Positions 1 through 10,460 of a stretch of DNA of 64,000 nt are shown in pieces. The number at the start of each line of letters is the position of its first letter. Position 1 is the stretch's first letter. The notes beneath the pieces are model-generated. The model saw nothing but the letters and a program-made list of their open reading frames with translations, was not told the origin of the DNA and did no database searches. The translations under genes were made by a program, and so were the position numbers. The stretch is from positions 12,522,373 to 12,586,372 of the forward strand of contig CM038471.1 of assembly GCA_021464415.1 (NCBI GenBank), written 5' to 3'. The stretch is from Lonicera japonica (taxonomy: Eukaryota > Streptophyta > Magnoliopsida > Dipsacales > Caprifoliaceae).

Positions 1-43
1 TCTTTAAAGCCCATTTATTTAAAGAAACCCAAGACCAATGCTA
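1..43 (+). repeat. Left part of a Ty3/gypsy-type LTR split by a Helitron
   Basis: If the Helitron at 44-2201 is removed, this stretch joins directly to 2202. The joined text repeats the AAGCCCA-type words seen in the LTR-like sequence near 44520-44600. I read it as the upstream (U3) part of the LTR that continues at 2202. It is too short to classify alone. Confidence 0.4.
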
Positions 44-2201
44 TCTATAAAATAATACTAAAACGGAAGCTTTTCTTTGCCACGTGTCAACCGGAAAGCT
101 ACATTTATTATCTTTTTCTTTCTACAGTAATTTATTTCTAACCATCACGACAGTTATTGTAATCACCGTTTCAAAAACAGCGGTTTCTTCCCTTTCCATC
201 ATATATATATATAGGGCTTCCATCTCTTTCTTTAGCAGTTTTCCTTTCCCTTCACTTAAATGCAGAATTTCTGTCAGAAAGTGATTTCTCTACTGGTTAT
301 CTCACAACCTGCATTGATTCTTTTCCTCTTGCATCGCTCTCTTATCCCTCAATTTGTACTTCACCATCTCAAAATTATAGTTACTATAAACCTTTGTTCC
401 ATCCCTATGGACGGTACCAGTTTTGCGACCGCAATCATTTAATTCGAGGATCCTTGCTAACATCGACATTAATTGCTTCTATTTCCAAGGTATTGCGCCT
501 TCATCCCTCTCTCTTCAATTATATATACTCAAGTATAGAGTAATCAGTCATGGGGTTTTGTAGTGAATTTGGATTTTAAGTGAGGAACTGAGAACTGTAT
601 ATTTCGTTTTTGAATCAAAGCACTTCGTTAAATCAATTATGGATGAATTGAACCAATGATTGAAGCCTAAACAATACTTCTTCCTCCAAAGGAGATCTAA
701 CAGATGATTCCTATTTTAGATTGAGTAAGGACATTCATCAAGGAAATGATAAAAGTGGTATAACCAAGGTACTTTCTTTGTCTCTCAAAATCAATTGTAT
801 GCTGATTTTCTCCATAGAACAAAAAGAACGTCAATTAGGTGCCAATTATAAGTTGTACATCAACGATGTCCATAAAACACTTAAATGAAACTTTATATAG
901 AAGTGAAAATTTACAGTGTTTGGATTCATGGAATTAAAATTCAATTAGAATTCTAATTCTACAGAAGTGAAATTGTATAAAAATGGAGGTCCAAACATAA
1001 GAGTTATGTTGTTTGCATGGCTGTAAAAAATTCACTTAGAATCCTGGGAAGAGTTTAGAACTTTCTACTGGTGTCCTTAATTAGCCCTTGGCATGATAAT
1101 AGAATAAATAAAAATGAACCATCTTATAATTCCGTCAACAATGTATATTGGATTTTAAAGTTAAAGTTTTCTTCATTTTGTTACACACATTTATGATTGG
1201 AGGATGGAGAAGGAACATGCATCGGCTTTGTATCATGTACCCAATTCCATGAGAAAAATACTACTTTTACTTTGGAATTGTTTTTTTTGGAATTGGAAGG
1301 TTTGGAATTGTAATTCAATTCAATTCCAAATCCTAAATAGTTTTTTCCATCGAACCAAAAAATTTGGAATTGAAGCCTTCAATTTCAATTCTACGGTTTA
1401 ATAATATTTGTGTTTGGGACACATGATATCTTTTTAGGATACTCTTCTTTGTCACTTTTTATAATTTGTCTTTTGAATGAATCTAGAAAATCACTATTTC
1501 GTTATTTCTTATCTTGAGACAGGGAAAGATGCAAATAATTTTTCTTTTTCACTTTGCAGGTAAGCTGGTAAAATTTCGTAATGTTCCGTTCTACTTTCAA
1601 ACATATATTGTTTTGTTAAATCAATGGCTCCTGAATTCCTCTCAGTGGAACAAATTCTGATGGATTTACAAGGAATATTACAAGTATATTATTTGCCTGA
1701 TTCTCCATTCTACTTACTCAATTTTACTATGAACCCACCATAATCCGGATTCCCAGAGCTAGGAGGCGAAATGGTTTTCTAAGAAAACAAATGATGCAAA
1801 CGCAATGTGAAATTATTAGCATGTGTTTTAAATAATATTTAGTCTCATTTTTTGAATTTTTATGCAAGTCTTAATTGTGCTTCACAAAAAAAAAAAAGAA
1901 AAATTGTAGCCTGAATGATCTGAGGGGTTATGCAAGTCTTAGTTGGTTGCATAGAAATTTAAAAATTTGTAACCTCAATGATCTAAGGGATCAGAATCAA
2001 GCTGTATGAATGGTTCGTGTATATTTTTAAGAGATTTTCGTTATATGTTTGCTTACACAACTTTTCATTGGCTTTGATGTGGATTACCTACTATTGAATT
2101 AGTGCTTAATTAAGATTTGTAACACTTTGAAACAAAATATCTTCATTTTTTTAATTACTTTATTTTTAAACCACCCGTGCATCGCACGGGTTTGCAACTA
2201 G
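44..2201 (+). mobile_element. Non-autonomous Helitron, 2.16 kb
   Basis: Helitrons start with TC, end with CTRR about 10 nt after a short GC-rich hairpin, and insert between A and T without a target duplication. All of this is visible. The 5' end is A|TC at 43-45, followed by a typical plant Helitron start (ACTAAAACGGAAGC and a CCACGTGTCA word). The 3' end has a perfect hairpin, CCCGTGC-ATC-GCACGGG (2174-2190), then seven bases, then CTAG (2198-2201) followed by T. No Rep/helicase coding is present, so transposition must depend on another element. The small ORFs at 84-442 and 1204-1401 show no recognisable domain. The element sits inside an older LTR. Confidence 0.75.
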
Positions 2202-2845
2202 TTCAATATTAAAGCCAAGCCCATGTAGCAAACCTAGTCTTAATTAAATGAGGATATTCCAAATTATAAATTGAGAAGATGGTGACAACATGAAGGAGCC
2301 GTGCACATTAGTTGGGGACTAGCCGAGCACTTCCTCTTCTTTTCAATTTCTTTTTGTTTTCTTATTTTCTTTTACATGGAAGACTTTGAAGATTTAGATT
2401 TTAATTTACTACTCAATTTATTTAATGCCAAGTAAGTTTTCTTTTAATTTTATTTTTTATTTAATTTATTCTATGCTAACGTAAATTTGTGCTATAGTTA
2501 GGATGAGTATATTTTGATTCTGTTGCACGTGTTCATATATGCCAATTAACTCTACCAATTTAGTGCTTTAATATTAAATACAATTCTTCCTATTTGATGC
2601 CTACTTTAATTGATAAAAATAAAGTTCGATTCTCATTATTTTTTGTTGGATTAACTTTATGATTTGTTAAGAGCAGATATAAGGTATGTTTGACGGATAT
2701 AATGAGTGTTTTGATTTTATACATAAATTTGGTCATGGAAGATTTACAATTCGATTTTATTAATTAATTGGACTTTATTGATTTTATTTTTCACAAATAA
2801 TAGAGTCTAGAGACTAAATTATTGCGAGAAAATAGTACATTTACA
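2202..2845 (+). repeat. Ty3/gypsy-type LTR fragment (R/U5-like part)
   Basis: From about 2430 to 2845 this stretch aligns by eye with 44885-45320. Shared blocks include ACTCTACCAATTTAGTGC, TTTTTGTTGGATT, TGATTTGTTAAGAGC and a region around GGATATAACGAGTGTTTTGA. Both copies are AT-rich, non-coding and diverged by roughly 10-15%. I infer two members of one LTR family. The lineage (Tat/Athila-like) is a guess from neighbouring sequence. Confidence 0.5.
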
Positions 2846-2894
2846 CTACCTACTTTTAAAGTCTATTTAGTCAAAGGTCCCCATAGCATCCAAC

Positions 2895-3948
2895 ATTAAG
2901 TTTGTTCAAAATTGTTATTTTGTGCTTTCGATAGAGTACCGTGACTCAGTTAGTTGTCTTCCATATGCTAAATTTATGGTGTTAGCTTTTCTTAGATAAG
3001 TTATGACCTAAGTAGTGGCTAGAAACACCCTAATTAAGCAAATGGGTCTTAACCATCTTGGAATAGCTCATTGTTGTTGACAAATCCTTGTCTTGATGAC
3101 TGGCGAGAATGATGACACGAATCGTCTTTATCTTCACATTCATAGACTAATTCAATTATTCTTTTTAATATGCTTTTGCAAGCATTTGTAACTCAAAGCT
3201 CGAACACTTATTGATAATTTTGATATCAAAGGAATCTGTTAGGCAAGACTTGGATTTATTTGACTTGTTTCTAGAGGCCTTGGTTTTATTTTTGGGCTAC
3301 GGGTAAGAGATTGTTAATAGAGTGGCTAGCGTAGCTTGGGCAGGGAATAAGGAAATAGGAAATTCTTTTTAGACCTACGCGCTCAATAATTCTTTCAGTT
3401 TTAAAGTTATCCCGCCATTTGATATTGTATTGATGGGTAACTATATCAACCTGGTTGTAATGGGTTAGAATAACTTGAGAAGACGTTGCTGCAGACAACT
3501 AGATATTGTCGATAGGACTGGGGAGGCCACATGTTACTGCCATATAAGTATCCATGAGACCTTATATTTACTAATGAACTGTAAGAGTATAAGGATACAC
3601 TCGGTTCTAGGTTTGAATTTGGTCAAGCTAAAATGGTTGACGTAATCTTGGAGTAATTGGGTAGTAAAGTCATGACTAGGCCATGTTTTTCCCACCATTA
3701 AGTGAACAAATAAGGGATTTTACTCTTGAATTTATGGTCAAATTGTAAGAACCATGAATGACTCAAGGTTTTATTTTAATAAATGAAAATCTCCATCCAT
3801 GATTCCATATAATCACAATAACTGAAGTGACTATTGTGCCTTAAAAGTTCTTGGAGTTCTAAAGGATACGAACCAAACTGAGACATAGGGATGATTTTCT
3901 TTAAGTATAAATAATATTATATGACTTTGGTTTCATCTGTTCGATCGT
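2895..3948 (-). pseudogene. Decayed retroelement ORF, tryptophan-rich, minus strand
   Basis: Read on the minus strand from 3948 down, this is an inverted, diverged copy of 12400-14735. Frames broken by stops contain recognisable words such as HSWF, FDHKFKSKIP, WWEKHGL and KWRDNFKTERIIERV (70-residue open piece at 3286-3498). The C-terminal part (about 2905-3105) matches 46370-46590, where a GQGSVNS...LFQDGQDPFA-stop ending can be read. I take it as the last ORF of an LTR or pararetrovirus-like element. I do not know its function. It is broken by many stops and ends at the LTR that begins at 3949. Confidence 0.5.
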
Positions 3949-5005
3949 TGTAGACACCCTAATCCGTGATTCCCGCAAGAACCCTAACGACTATCAGGAA
4001 GTATAGTTTTTAGAGTCCGGACCCCATCCGAGCACCCGAAACTGCCCCAAAGGGGTTTGTTGGCCAAACAAACCTGTTCTAAGAGGGATTATCGTGCAAC
4101 AAACTAGTATGTCAGGCGACAATCTCTCTTATATCATGCGACAAGTTCCCCAAACATAGACCAACCACTATCTGACAAATCAATATGTCAGAAGGGTCAC
4201 TTCAGTCATTTGTCGCATAACATTGTCCCAAATAACGCGGAACACATGCCTTTTCTGGAGAAATGTCGCGCGACAATCCCTCCCCAACACCATAAATAGG
4301 CGAACACCCCCAAGGGTTTAAAGACGGACTTTAGGATCTAAGAATTCTATTATTAGGTCTGATTTTCTGACCTTCTATCAAGTATATTATATGTTCGTTT
4401 TATTTCTGAAGAATTATTAAATCTACTTTTGACACTCGGCGTGTCTCACTTCTAGAATTGAATTCTCGAAAATATTTAAAGAGGAAAAAGCTTATTATTG
4501 CCGGAAATCTCTCTGTCGTATTATATTTTCTCTCTTATTATTATTCTCTTCGGGAAGGTAAAGAAAGTCTCTTCTAGTATTTAAAATAGGATATATGTGT
4601 ATTTATTTTATTTTTGTTGTTTTGTCCACATTTTATTTGAATAAACTTATTGTCAAGTTACAAATAGTCTATTGTTTTCAAAACAAAAACCGTGATAAAA
4701 TTATTTGCAAAACCAAAAAAGTAAGAACATTATCGTCCGGATAAAATTAGATTTTCAAAACCGGGATTGATAAAACTTACTTAAGAATTAAATTCAGACC
4801 TATCTCATCTTTCCCATAAATTACGATATTTCTGATAAAACTCTCCTTAAAGTGTTTGAATTCCATATTGAACTAGTTCCGATACAAGATCCAGATTTTT
4901 CCAAAGTAATCAAAACAAACCTGACATTATTATCTGAGGAAATAATACCGGAATCCCTTTTTCAAAAACATAAGCTTTGTCATTTGTATTACATTCTCAA
5001 AACCA
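3949..5005 (+). repeat. 5' LTR, truncated at its 3' end
   Basis: It aligns with 10461-11500 along its length, from the shared start (TAGACACCC, GGTTTGTTGGCCAAACAAAC) through TATAAATA-like CATAAATAGG at 4291 to TACATT.TCAAAACC near 5000. Beyond 5005 homology stops and DUF7745 coding begins on the other strand. Many palindromes of this copy have decayed (for example ATCGTGCAAC), but TGTCGCGCGACA at 4264-4275 is intact. Confidence 0.7.
4264..4298 (+). promoter_or_regulatory. LTR promoter: palindrome plus TATA-like box
   Basis: A perfect 12-bp palindrome TGTCGCGCGACA (4264-4275) lies 16 bp before ATAAATA (4292-4298). The same arrangement is better preserved in the other LTR at 10605-10789. Decayed relatives of the palindrome lie upstream (around 4091, 4111, 4136 and 4210). 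Confidence 0.5.
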
Positions 5006-5688
5006 AACCCCCCCATTGAACCCTACTGATCGAAAATGCTCCAATGACCACATGTATAACAAACGCGGACTCCCCCTAAGAAAAGTCGAGGACCCCCTCT
5101 TGAGATCATCAAGGCCATTCAAAGTCTCTACAAGAACGATTGGTACTATGGACTCTCTATTTATGGCTTGATATATCAAACTCGGGATAGTCGTATCAAC
5201 TCGGAAAGAGCCTATCACTAGTTGCATATTAGAAACCAGGTAGATTGGGGCCACTGCCGTACACCCCACACTATAGGAGGCTCTATCCTCATAACGGTGA
5301 AAGAACCTCATCATTTTATGAAGATCGGGGAGTCTGTCGATAATAAAACCATCACAGGCTGCTGGGAGAATAGATAACAAAACAATCAGCATATCCCAGG
5401 GACCGAGATCCTCTATAGGAACAGCCATCAGGAGACAAGTGTTTGAGTGCAGTAGCCAGGAGAACTCTTCGTAAGTCGGGGCAAAGCTCATCCAATCCAA
5501 AGCAAAATAAATGGTCTACGGAACTCCAGAAATACAAAGCACCTAATAGGAAAGAGAAATCTACAGGACGATAACCCCATGCTGCTAAAGGGTTGAACAC
5601 ACCAAAAATTCAAACCATTCTCGGAAGATACCAAGGCATCTCGAGCTTCGATAAAAGAAAAATTAGAATTTGTGCGGTAAGAAAACAT
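4997..5688 (-). pseudogene. DUF7745-type retroelement protein, frameshifted and truncated
   Basis: Three overlapping minus-strand frames together read through one domain. The order is AWGYRPVDFSFLLGALYFW, then FCFGLDELCPTYEEFSWLL (switch of frame near 5470), and near the end VETLNGLDDLKRGSSTFLRG and SPRLLYMW. The pattern 'F-x-FW...F-x-F...EL-PT-EE(Y/F)..LL' and the late 'ETL.GLD..xR..xTF..GSP.LL..W' are typical of the plant DUF7745 family found in retroelements. Its biochemical role is unknown. A likely start is at 5688. A TATAAATA box on the same strand lies at about 5729-5736. At least one frameshift is present, and the C-terminus is lost at the LTR junction near 5000. Confidence 0.6.
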
Positions 5689-5728
5689 TGGGAGATAGGT
5701 GTAGGGATGAAGGAAGGAAGATGGGTGT

Positions 5729-5808
5729 ATTTATAGCAAAAAAATGGTCCCTGTACCTGTTTGTCGTGCAACAAACCTTGATCTAGATAGGATTGTCGCG
5801 CGACAAAC
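5729..5808 (-). promoter_or_regulatory. Antisense promoter: TTGTCGCGCGACAA palindromes plus TATA box
   Basis: On the minus strand, two copies of the LTR palindrome lie in GGTTTGTCGCGCGACAATCC (about 5791-5808) and in the decayed TTTGTTGCACGACAAA (about 5760-5775). Next comes TATAAATACACCC (TATA at about 5729-5736) and then the DUF7745 start at 5688. Motif, order and spacing match the LTR promoter at 10605-10789. A promoter function is inferred from this layout. Confidence 0.5.
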
Positions 5809-6301
5809 CATCTTTTTCGTCCCCTTTTACTCTCTTTTGAGACATATAAAATCATTCTTGCCGAAGGAACCACTTTTGTATGCATTGTGCTTACTTTATT
5901 CTTTTGCAGGAACCCTAAAAAGAACCACCGTACCACATGGTATGATTCCTAAAACCCTACTTGTTTTATATGTATATATAATATATTATTTTCCACAACC
6001 ATATAAGAGAAATATATATATATATATATATATATATCATGAATAAGGGATATAAAATCCAACAAAAACAGTTTTCGAAACTAAAAAACTAATAACATTC
6101 TTGTCCAAAACTATATTTTGTCCAAACCACTAATGAAATACAGGAAAGGAAAGTAATTTACTCGAACGCGCTTCGACACGCACTGTCGCCTGAGCCCTCC
6201 TCAAGAGTAAGGTCAACTACCGGAGTAGCCTGAAAGGAAGGAACAGCTACCTGAGAAGCCCCTATCATCTGAATAGGAGCCGTGGGGCAGATCACTAAAG
6301 A

Positions 6302-8652
6302 TCAAGAACGCCTAGATGTCCGACTGCTACTCTTCTGAGACTCCGTCCGAGTGCGAGATGAAGTCAAAGGGTCATCCACTCGCAGAGAGACCTCGATCGC
6401 CCTTTGGTAGTCATGCATATACACTGTGGGATCTTGACCTACAAATTGGAGAAGGTTTGAGTTGTAGAGATACTGGGCATGTAAGGCTCGTAGATCCGCC
6501 GCGCGCATGCTCACTCGCTGTAAAAGACATAAGAGAAGAAAATTAGCGCAGTCAAAATAAACAAATATGAAGGAGCATCAAGAGGAAATAAAGTTTATAC
6601 CTCATCGCTTGTACGACCACCCAAGTAACTGAAGGTGTCCTCGGAAAGAGCGTACTCCAATACTGAGTATCGACATAGACTGACGCCAACATAAGAGATG
6701 TCCAGGGGAAGTGGCGGTATGTCAACCACAGGAGTAGACAAGCGTGCAGGGGAAGCAACAGAAGTAGACCCACCCTCCTCGCAAATATAAAATAGAGGAG
6801 GTTTAGAAGACGAGACACCAACTCCTGGAGATCGGGCCGGAGGGCCCATGGTAATCGGTGGTAGTGGAGTCAGAGTAGCGTATGTCCGAATACCTGGAGG
6901 ATCTGCAATAGCCATCTCTCTCAAAGGTGGGACCGCACTAGAAAGAGTAGCCGTCGCCGCGGGGGGTTTGCCCGAACTATTCATAATAGGCCCCAAAATT
7001 CTCAGGCTCCCAAGACCTCTCGAAAAAACCAGTCCCCCTCTCTCAGCAGCCTTAGCATCATCAAATATAACCCCCAGAGATATCGAAGGGCCCGTAAGAA
7101 ACTGAAAACTCTCGGCCTCGGCACGCGGCTCCTCCACAGGCGCCGTCCGAGGTGGCTGCTTAGGAACCGCTATCGTCCCACCTCCTTCACCCCATTAGGT
7201 CTATCACCCTCTGCTACAGCAGGAACCCTCCTCTCTCCCTTAGGATCCTCGTCATTGGAATTCAGAATGTTGTCCCTCTGGTTGAGGACAGGCGGCAAAT
7301 GTTCATGGACCGTCCCAGCTAGATGAGATTGCCCTTGTATATAGTTGGGATTACCACCAACGCTCGATCTTGCTCGTAGAAGACCCGACCCCGAGTCCCC
7401 TTCTGCTCTCTCATTAGATAATGGGTCTCAAATAGAAGTCGAGCCCGTCAACCAGAGCCTGAACCATCATCGGGTCAATCTCTCCCGTCCGCCTTATGAA
7501 AATCGGTAGAAATAACGACACTCGAGGCCACTGGGCCGGTGTGTGCTGACGAACGACCTGCTCACCTTGATAAAATCCCAGACCATACTCATCACGGATC
7601 AATCGTCTGGTCCTCGAGACAGTCAGAGGCCTAGCATAGCCAAAATAAAGGCCTAAATCACCCCATGGGGCCCAGTCAATCTGAAAAGAGAATAATAAAT
7701 TACGTTCAGTCATTTATTTTGTTTATTTTAAATTAAATAAATAAACTATATCAAACTAGATACTTACATGCTCTTCTAATAGGTCGTGTACATCAGTCTC
7801 ACCAGTCTCTCGGGTCCGATATACATAAGGAGCCCTGTAGTTTTTCGCTATGAACTGGCGGAGAAGTGAAAACTAATCTTCATTCTCAACGAGGAGATCT
7901 ACCTGGGCGAGACCCCGGCGGGTGTAGGCCACAAACCAACTCTAGAAAAGAAGAAGAACATAGAGAGTATTAGCGACAATCGACAGATAACTGTAAACAC
8001 AAAGTAAGGATAAAGGTCGAAAGTATATACATCCCACAACAAAGAAAAGCCCTTGAGGTTAAGGTCAAAGGATGAGAAACTTGGTCCATGGCATCGTAGA
8101 GGACAACCAAAATAAAGCTGACCCAGTCGTAATCAAACATTATACTGAAGTTTCGAATGTAGGGCAGCCACTAGAGATGAGCTGTATCCCCCCACGGGCC
8201 TTAAATAAATCATGAAGATTTAGCAATAAAAGGATACGAGCATACTGACGCGCCTCCTGTCTGGTCATCGGCGCTCCAGAAGTAGTCAGTCGGGCTCTCT
8301 CCGTCACTAAACGCGTGATCAAGACGGCCCGAAGAATAGTATCACCCGAACTCTGTCGCTCTGGGAACCACCCTAAGGCACCAACAATACCCTCCGGAGT
8401 AAGACGCAGGGGAACATTGATCTGGATAGGGACCCCCTCGAAGGTATCCCAAACAAGTTTAGGGGTCATCGTCATCTCTCCCCAGCCCCAATGGAACGTA
8501 TGTGTGGTGTCCCACCAATGAGTCGTAAGGGCCGACACCAGAACTACCACCCTTGATAGTCGCTTTGGTAAGGCATCGAGAAAGCTGCCACAAGGAGTCT
8601 CAAAAAGCAACTCTTGAACAGGGGCCAGTGTTTATTGCCACTCAGAAGACAT
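6302..8652 (-). pseudogene. Plant mobile domain (PMD) gene with introns, broken
   Basis: The putative start is ATG at 8652-8650, and a TAA stop already occurs at codon 7 (8634-8632). The block 8610-8140 carries the PMD N-terminal pattern, including THWWDTTHTFHWGWGEMTMT, LRLTPEGIVGALGW and YARILLLLNLHDL. Exon-like blocks follow at about 8100-8000 (YDWVSFILVVLYDAMDQVSH, then a frameshift into KGFSLLWDV), 7960-7790 (SWFVAYTRRGLAQVD) and 7713-7414 (LYFGYARPLTVSRTRRLIRD, GEQVVRQ). A low-complexity, proline-rich tail (7137-6595) and a last piece (6514-6302) complete it. AT-rich gaps between blocks look like introns. PMDs occur in host silencing proteins (MAIN/MAIL1) and in Ty3/gypsy and MULE transposons. 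This copy lies inside an LTR element in antisense and is not functional. Confidence 0.7.
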
Positions 8653-8721
8653 GATGTTGGGAGAACCCCAACCTCGGACAACCCACTGCAGACAATAACA
8701 TATATATACATATATAAGTAA
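8653..8721 (-). promoter_or_regulatory. Possible TATA region of the PMD gene
   Basis: On the minus strand, an AT-rich run reading TTATATATGTATATATATG (about 8698-8716) lies roughly 50 bp upstream of the PMD start. The spacing suits a TATA box, but AT-rich runs are common here, so support is weak. Confidence 0.25.
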
Positions 8722-9030
8722 ATAGGATTTATAAGGGTAAATTATGTAATTTTCAGAACCTGAGGGTACTTTGGTGTAATTATGAAACTTATAGGGTTTA
8801 TAAGGGTAAATTATATAATTTTTAAACCTGAGGGTGCTTTGGTGTAATTATGAGAGTTATAGGATTTATAAGGGTAAATTATGTAATTTCCAAAATCTAA
8901 GGGTACTTTAGTGTAATTATGAGAGTTATAGGGTTTATAAGGGTAAATTATGTAATTTTAAAACTTAAGGGTACTTTGGTGTAATTATGAGAGTTATATG
9001 GTTTGTGAGGGTAAAATATATAATTTCCTA
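8722..9030. repeat. Tandem repeat, about 69 bp x 4.5
   Basis: Units begin with ATAGG(A/G)TTTATAAGGGTAAA at about 8722, 8791, 8859 and 8928; a partial, diverged unit starts at 8996. Each unit continues with ATTATGTAATTT, then CT.AGGGTACTTTGGTGTAATT. The units differ by a few substitutions. The array lies just upstream of the minus-strand PMD gene. Similar tandem arrays are known in non-coding parts of plant Tat-type elements. Confidence 0.85.
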
Positions 9031-9969
9031 AAGAGAAAGAGAAAAGAGAAAAGAAAGCTAGAGAGAGAAAAAAAAAGAGAGAATGAGGTGGAATGAGCTC
9101 AGCAAAGGGTTTGTAGCGGCGGACACGTTTGTCGCGTTACAAATGCCTATTTTGTCGCGCGGCAAATGACTTCTCACCGAAGTGTCACACGATATTTTGT
9201 CCTTCCCCCTATTTTCTTTTTACCTTTGTCTCATTTTTTCGCCTACAAGGAAGTTTCGGAAAATAGTTTTCGTGACTTTTCTATAAAACTGCACTCGGGA
9301 TAAATATCGAAGGAGAAACTTCCAAGTCATTTCACCAAAAGAATCACGAGAACAAAATACATCTGTTAAGAAATCTCTGATCTCTGGAGGACTGAGACCA
9401 TCAATAAAAGAGAAGATGTCAAAATAATATGGGAATAAAAAAAATTGAAAGAGTAGAAAAGAGAAAAACCCGCACAAACACCCAGAGCGAGTAAGAGAAA
9501 CAGAAATGAATAGAGTGACAGAAAGAGCCACACCAAAAGTGACAACTAAGCCAAACCGGCTCAGGGCTTCGTTTTAGGTGAGTAAGGCTCCCGAAAGAGG
9601 GAGAAATAAGGACATCAAAAAACAGAAAACGATGTGGGCCTGGAAATGAAAAGATAAGGACTAAAGAGATCAGAGATTCATTTTTAAACAATTTTTTTTC
9701 CAGCACAATACAAAAAAAAATGACTTGGAAATAAGTCTTCAAATCATCACCCTGCGAAAACCAGAAGAAATCCAGAAAACTGTGTTCTAAAAAAAGTGTT
9801 ATTGCTCAAGAAAACAAATAAGAATAAAATTTCAAAAAGATCTAGGGAGATGGAGAACATCTTGATAAAATTAAGCTCCAGATGAGTTCCATTCACCTAC
9901 ATAATTTCTCTCTCTCACTCTAGCAGTCGAAGAAAGATAACCGATTTCACCAAAAACAAATCAGATCAA
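9031..9969. other. Element interior without recognisable genes; palindromes at 9120-9200
   Basis: The first 100 bp is purine-rich (GAGA, AAAGAG). At 9128-9195 there are three relatives of the LTR palindrome: TTTGTCGCGTTACAAA, TTTGTCGCGCGGCAAA and TGTCACACGATA. They lie upstream of the minus-strand PMD gene. The frames at 9220-9742 are T-rich on the minus strand and show no domain; I treat them as chance ORFs. Confidence 0.5.
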
Positions 9970-9972
9970 AGC

Positions 9973-10342
9973 CCTCTTCAGGAGGCAGTGTAAGTCCTTT
10001 CTACAGGAACAAATCACAAGACCTCTTAGAGACAAATCACAAGCACAAGACATCACCAGAGGCAAAGCTCTGACAAAGCCCTCTCCGATTGCAGCTTTTT
10101 TTCTGTTACAGATGGTAGTCCTCCCACCGAGGCAAGAAGATCAAGTCCTCCCAGAGAGGCAAGTGGAGCAATGGTAGTCCTCCTACTTGAGGCAAGAAGA
10201 TCAAGTCCTCCCAAAGGGGTAAGTGGAGTAATGGTAGTCTTCCCATCTGAGGCAAATGGAGCAAATAAAGCCCTCGAAAGAGGCAACGAGGTAACAAAAG
10301 CCCTCTTCGGAGGAAAAACCAATCAAAAGCCCTCTCCGGAGG
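9973..10342 (+). repeat. Array of about ten CCTC/GAGG mini-hairpins next to the 3' LTR
   Basis: The unit AAG(C/T)CCTC-loop-GAGGCAA recurs. Hairpins with a CCTC stem and 4-6-nt loops lie at 9973-9985 (loop TTCAG), 10120-10132 (CCACC), 10147-10159 (CCAGA), 10179-10192, 10207-10219 (GGGG arm), 10239-10252 (CTTC arm), 10272-10283 (GAAA), 10302-10313 (TTCG) and 10331-10342 (TCCG). The two arm variants keep pairing through G-U wobble. Three loops are GNRA or UNCG tetraloops. Part of the array is also a 59-60-bp tandem repeat (starts at about 10112, 10171 and 10231). It ends about 120 bp before the 3' LTR. Confidence 0.6.
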
Positions 10343-10460
10343 CTCTCACAAACACTCCTGCATATGTACACTCTCTTAGAGTTCTTGCGGGAGCCATGGA
10401 TCACAGTCTCTTCCAGTCACCTCAATTCCTTGCAAGCAAGGAACTTGAGTCGAGAGGGTC

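Noticed and set aside
910..1420. GTGTTTGG words at both ends, suggesting a MITE inside the Helitron
   Set aside because: The words are in direct, not inverted, orientation and no target duplication is visible.
9220..9742. Two overlapping minus-strand frames of about 105 codons
   Set aside because: T-rich low-complexity translation (many Phe/Leu/Ser), no domain, no homologous copy to test; treated as chance ORFs.
10112..10283. Open frames with repeated Leu/Pro-rich segments on the minus strand
   Set aside because: The apparent protein repeats come from the 59-60-bp DNA tandem repeat; frames exist on both strands without a domain.
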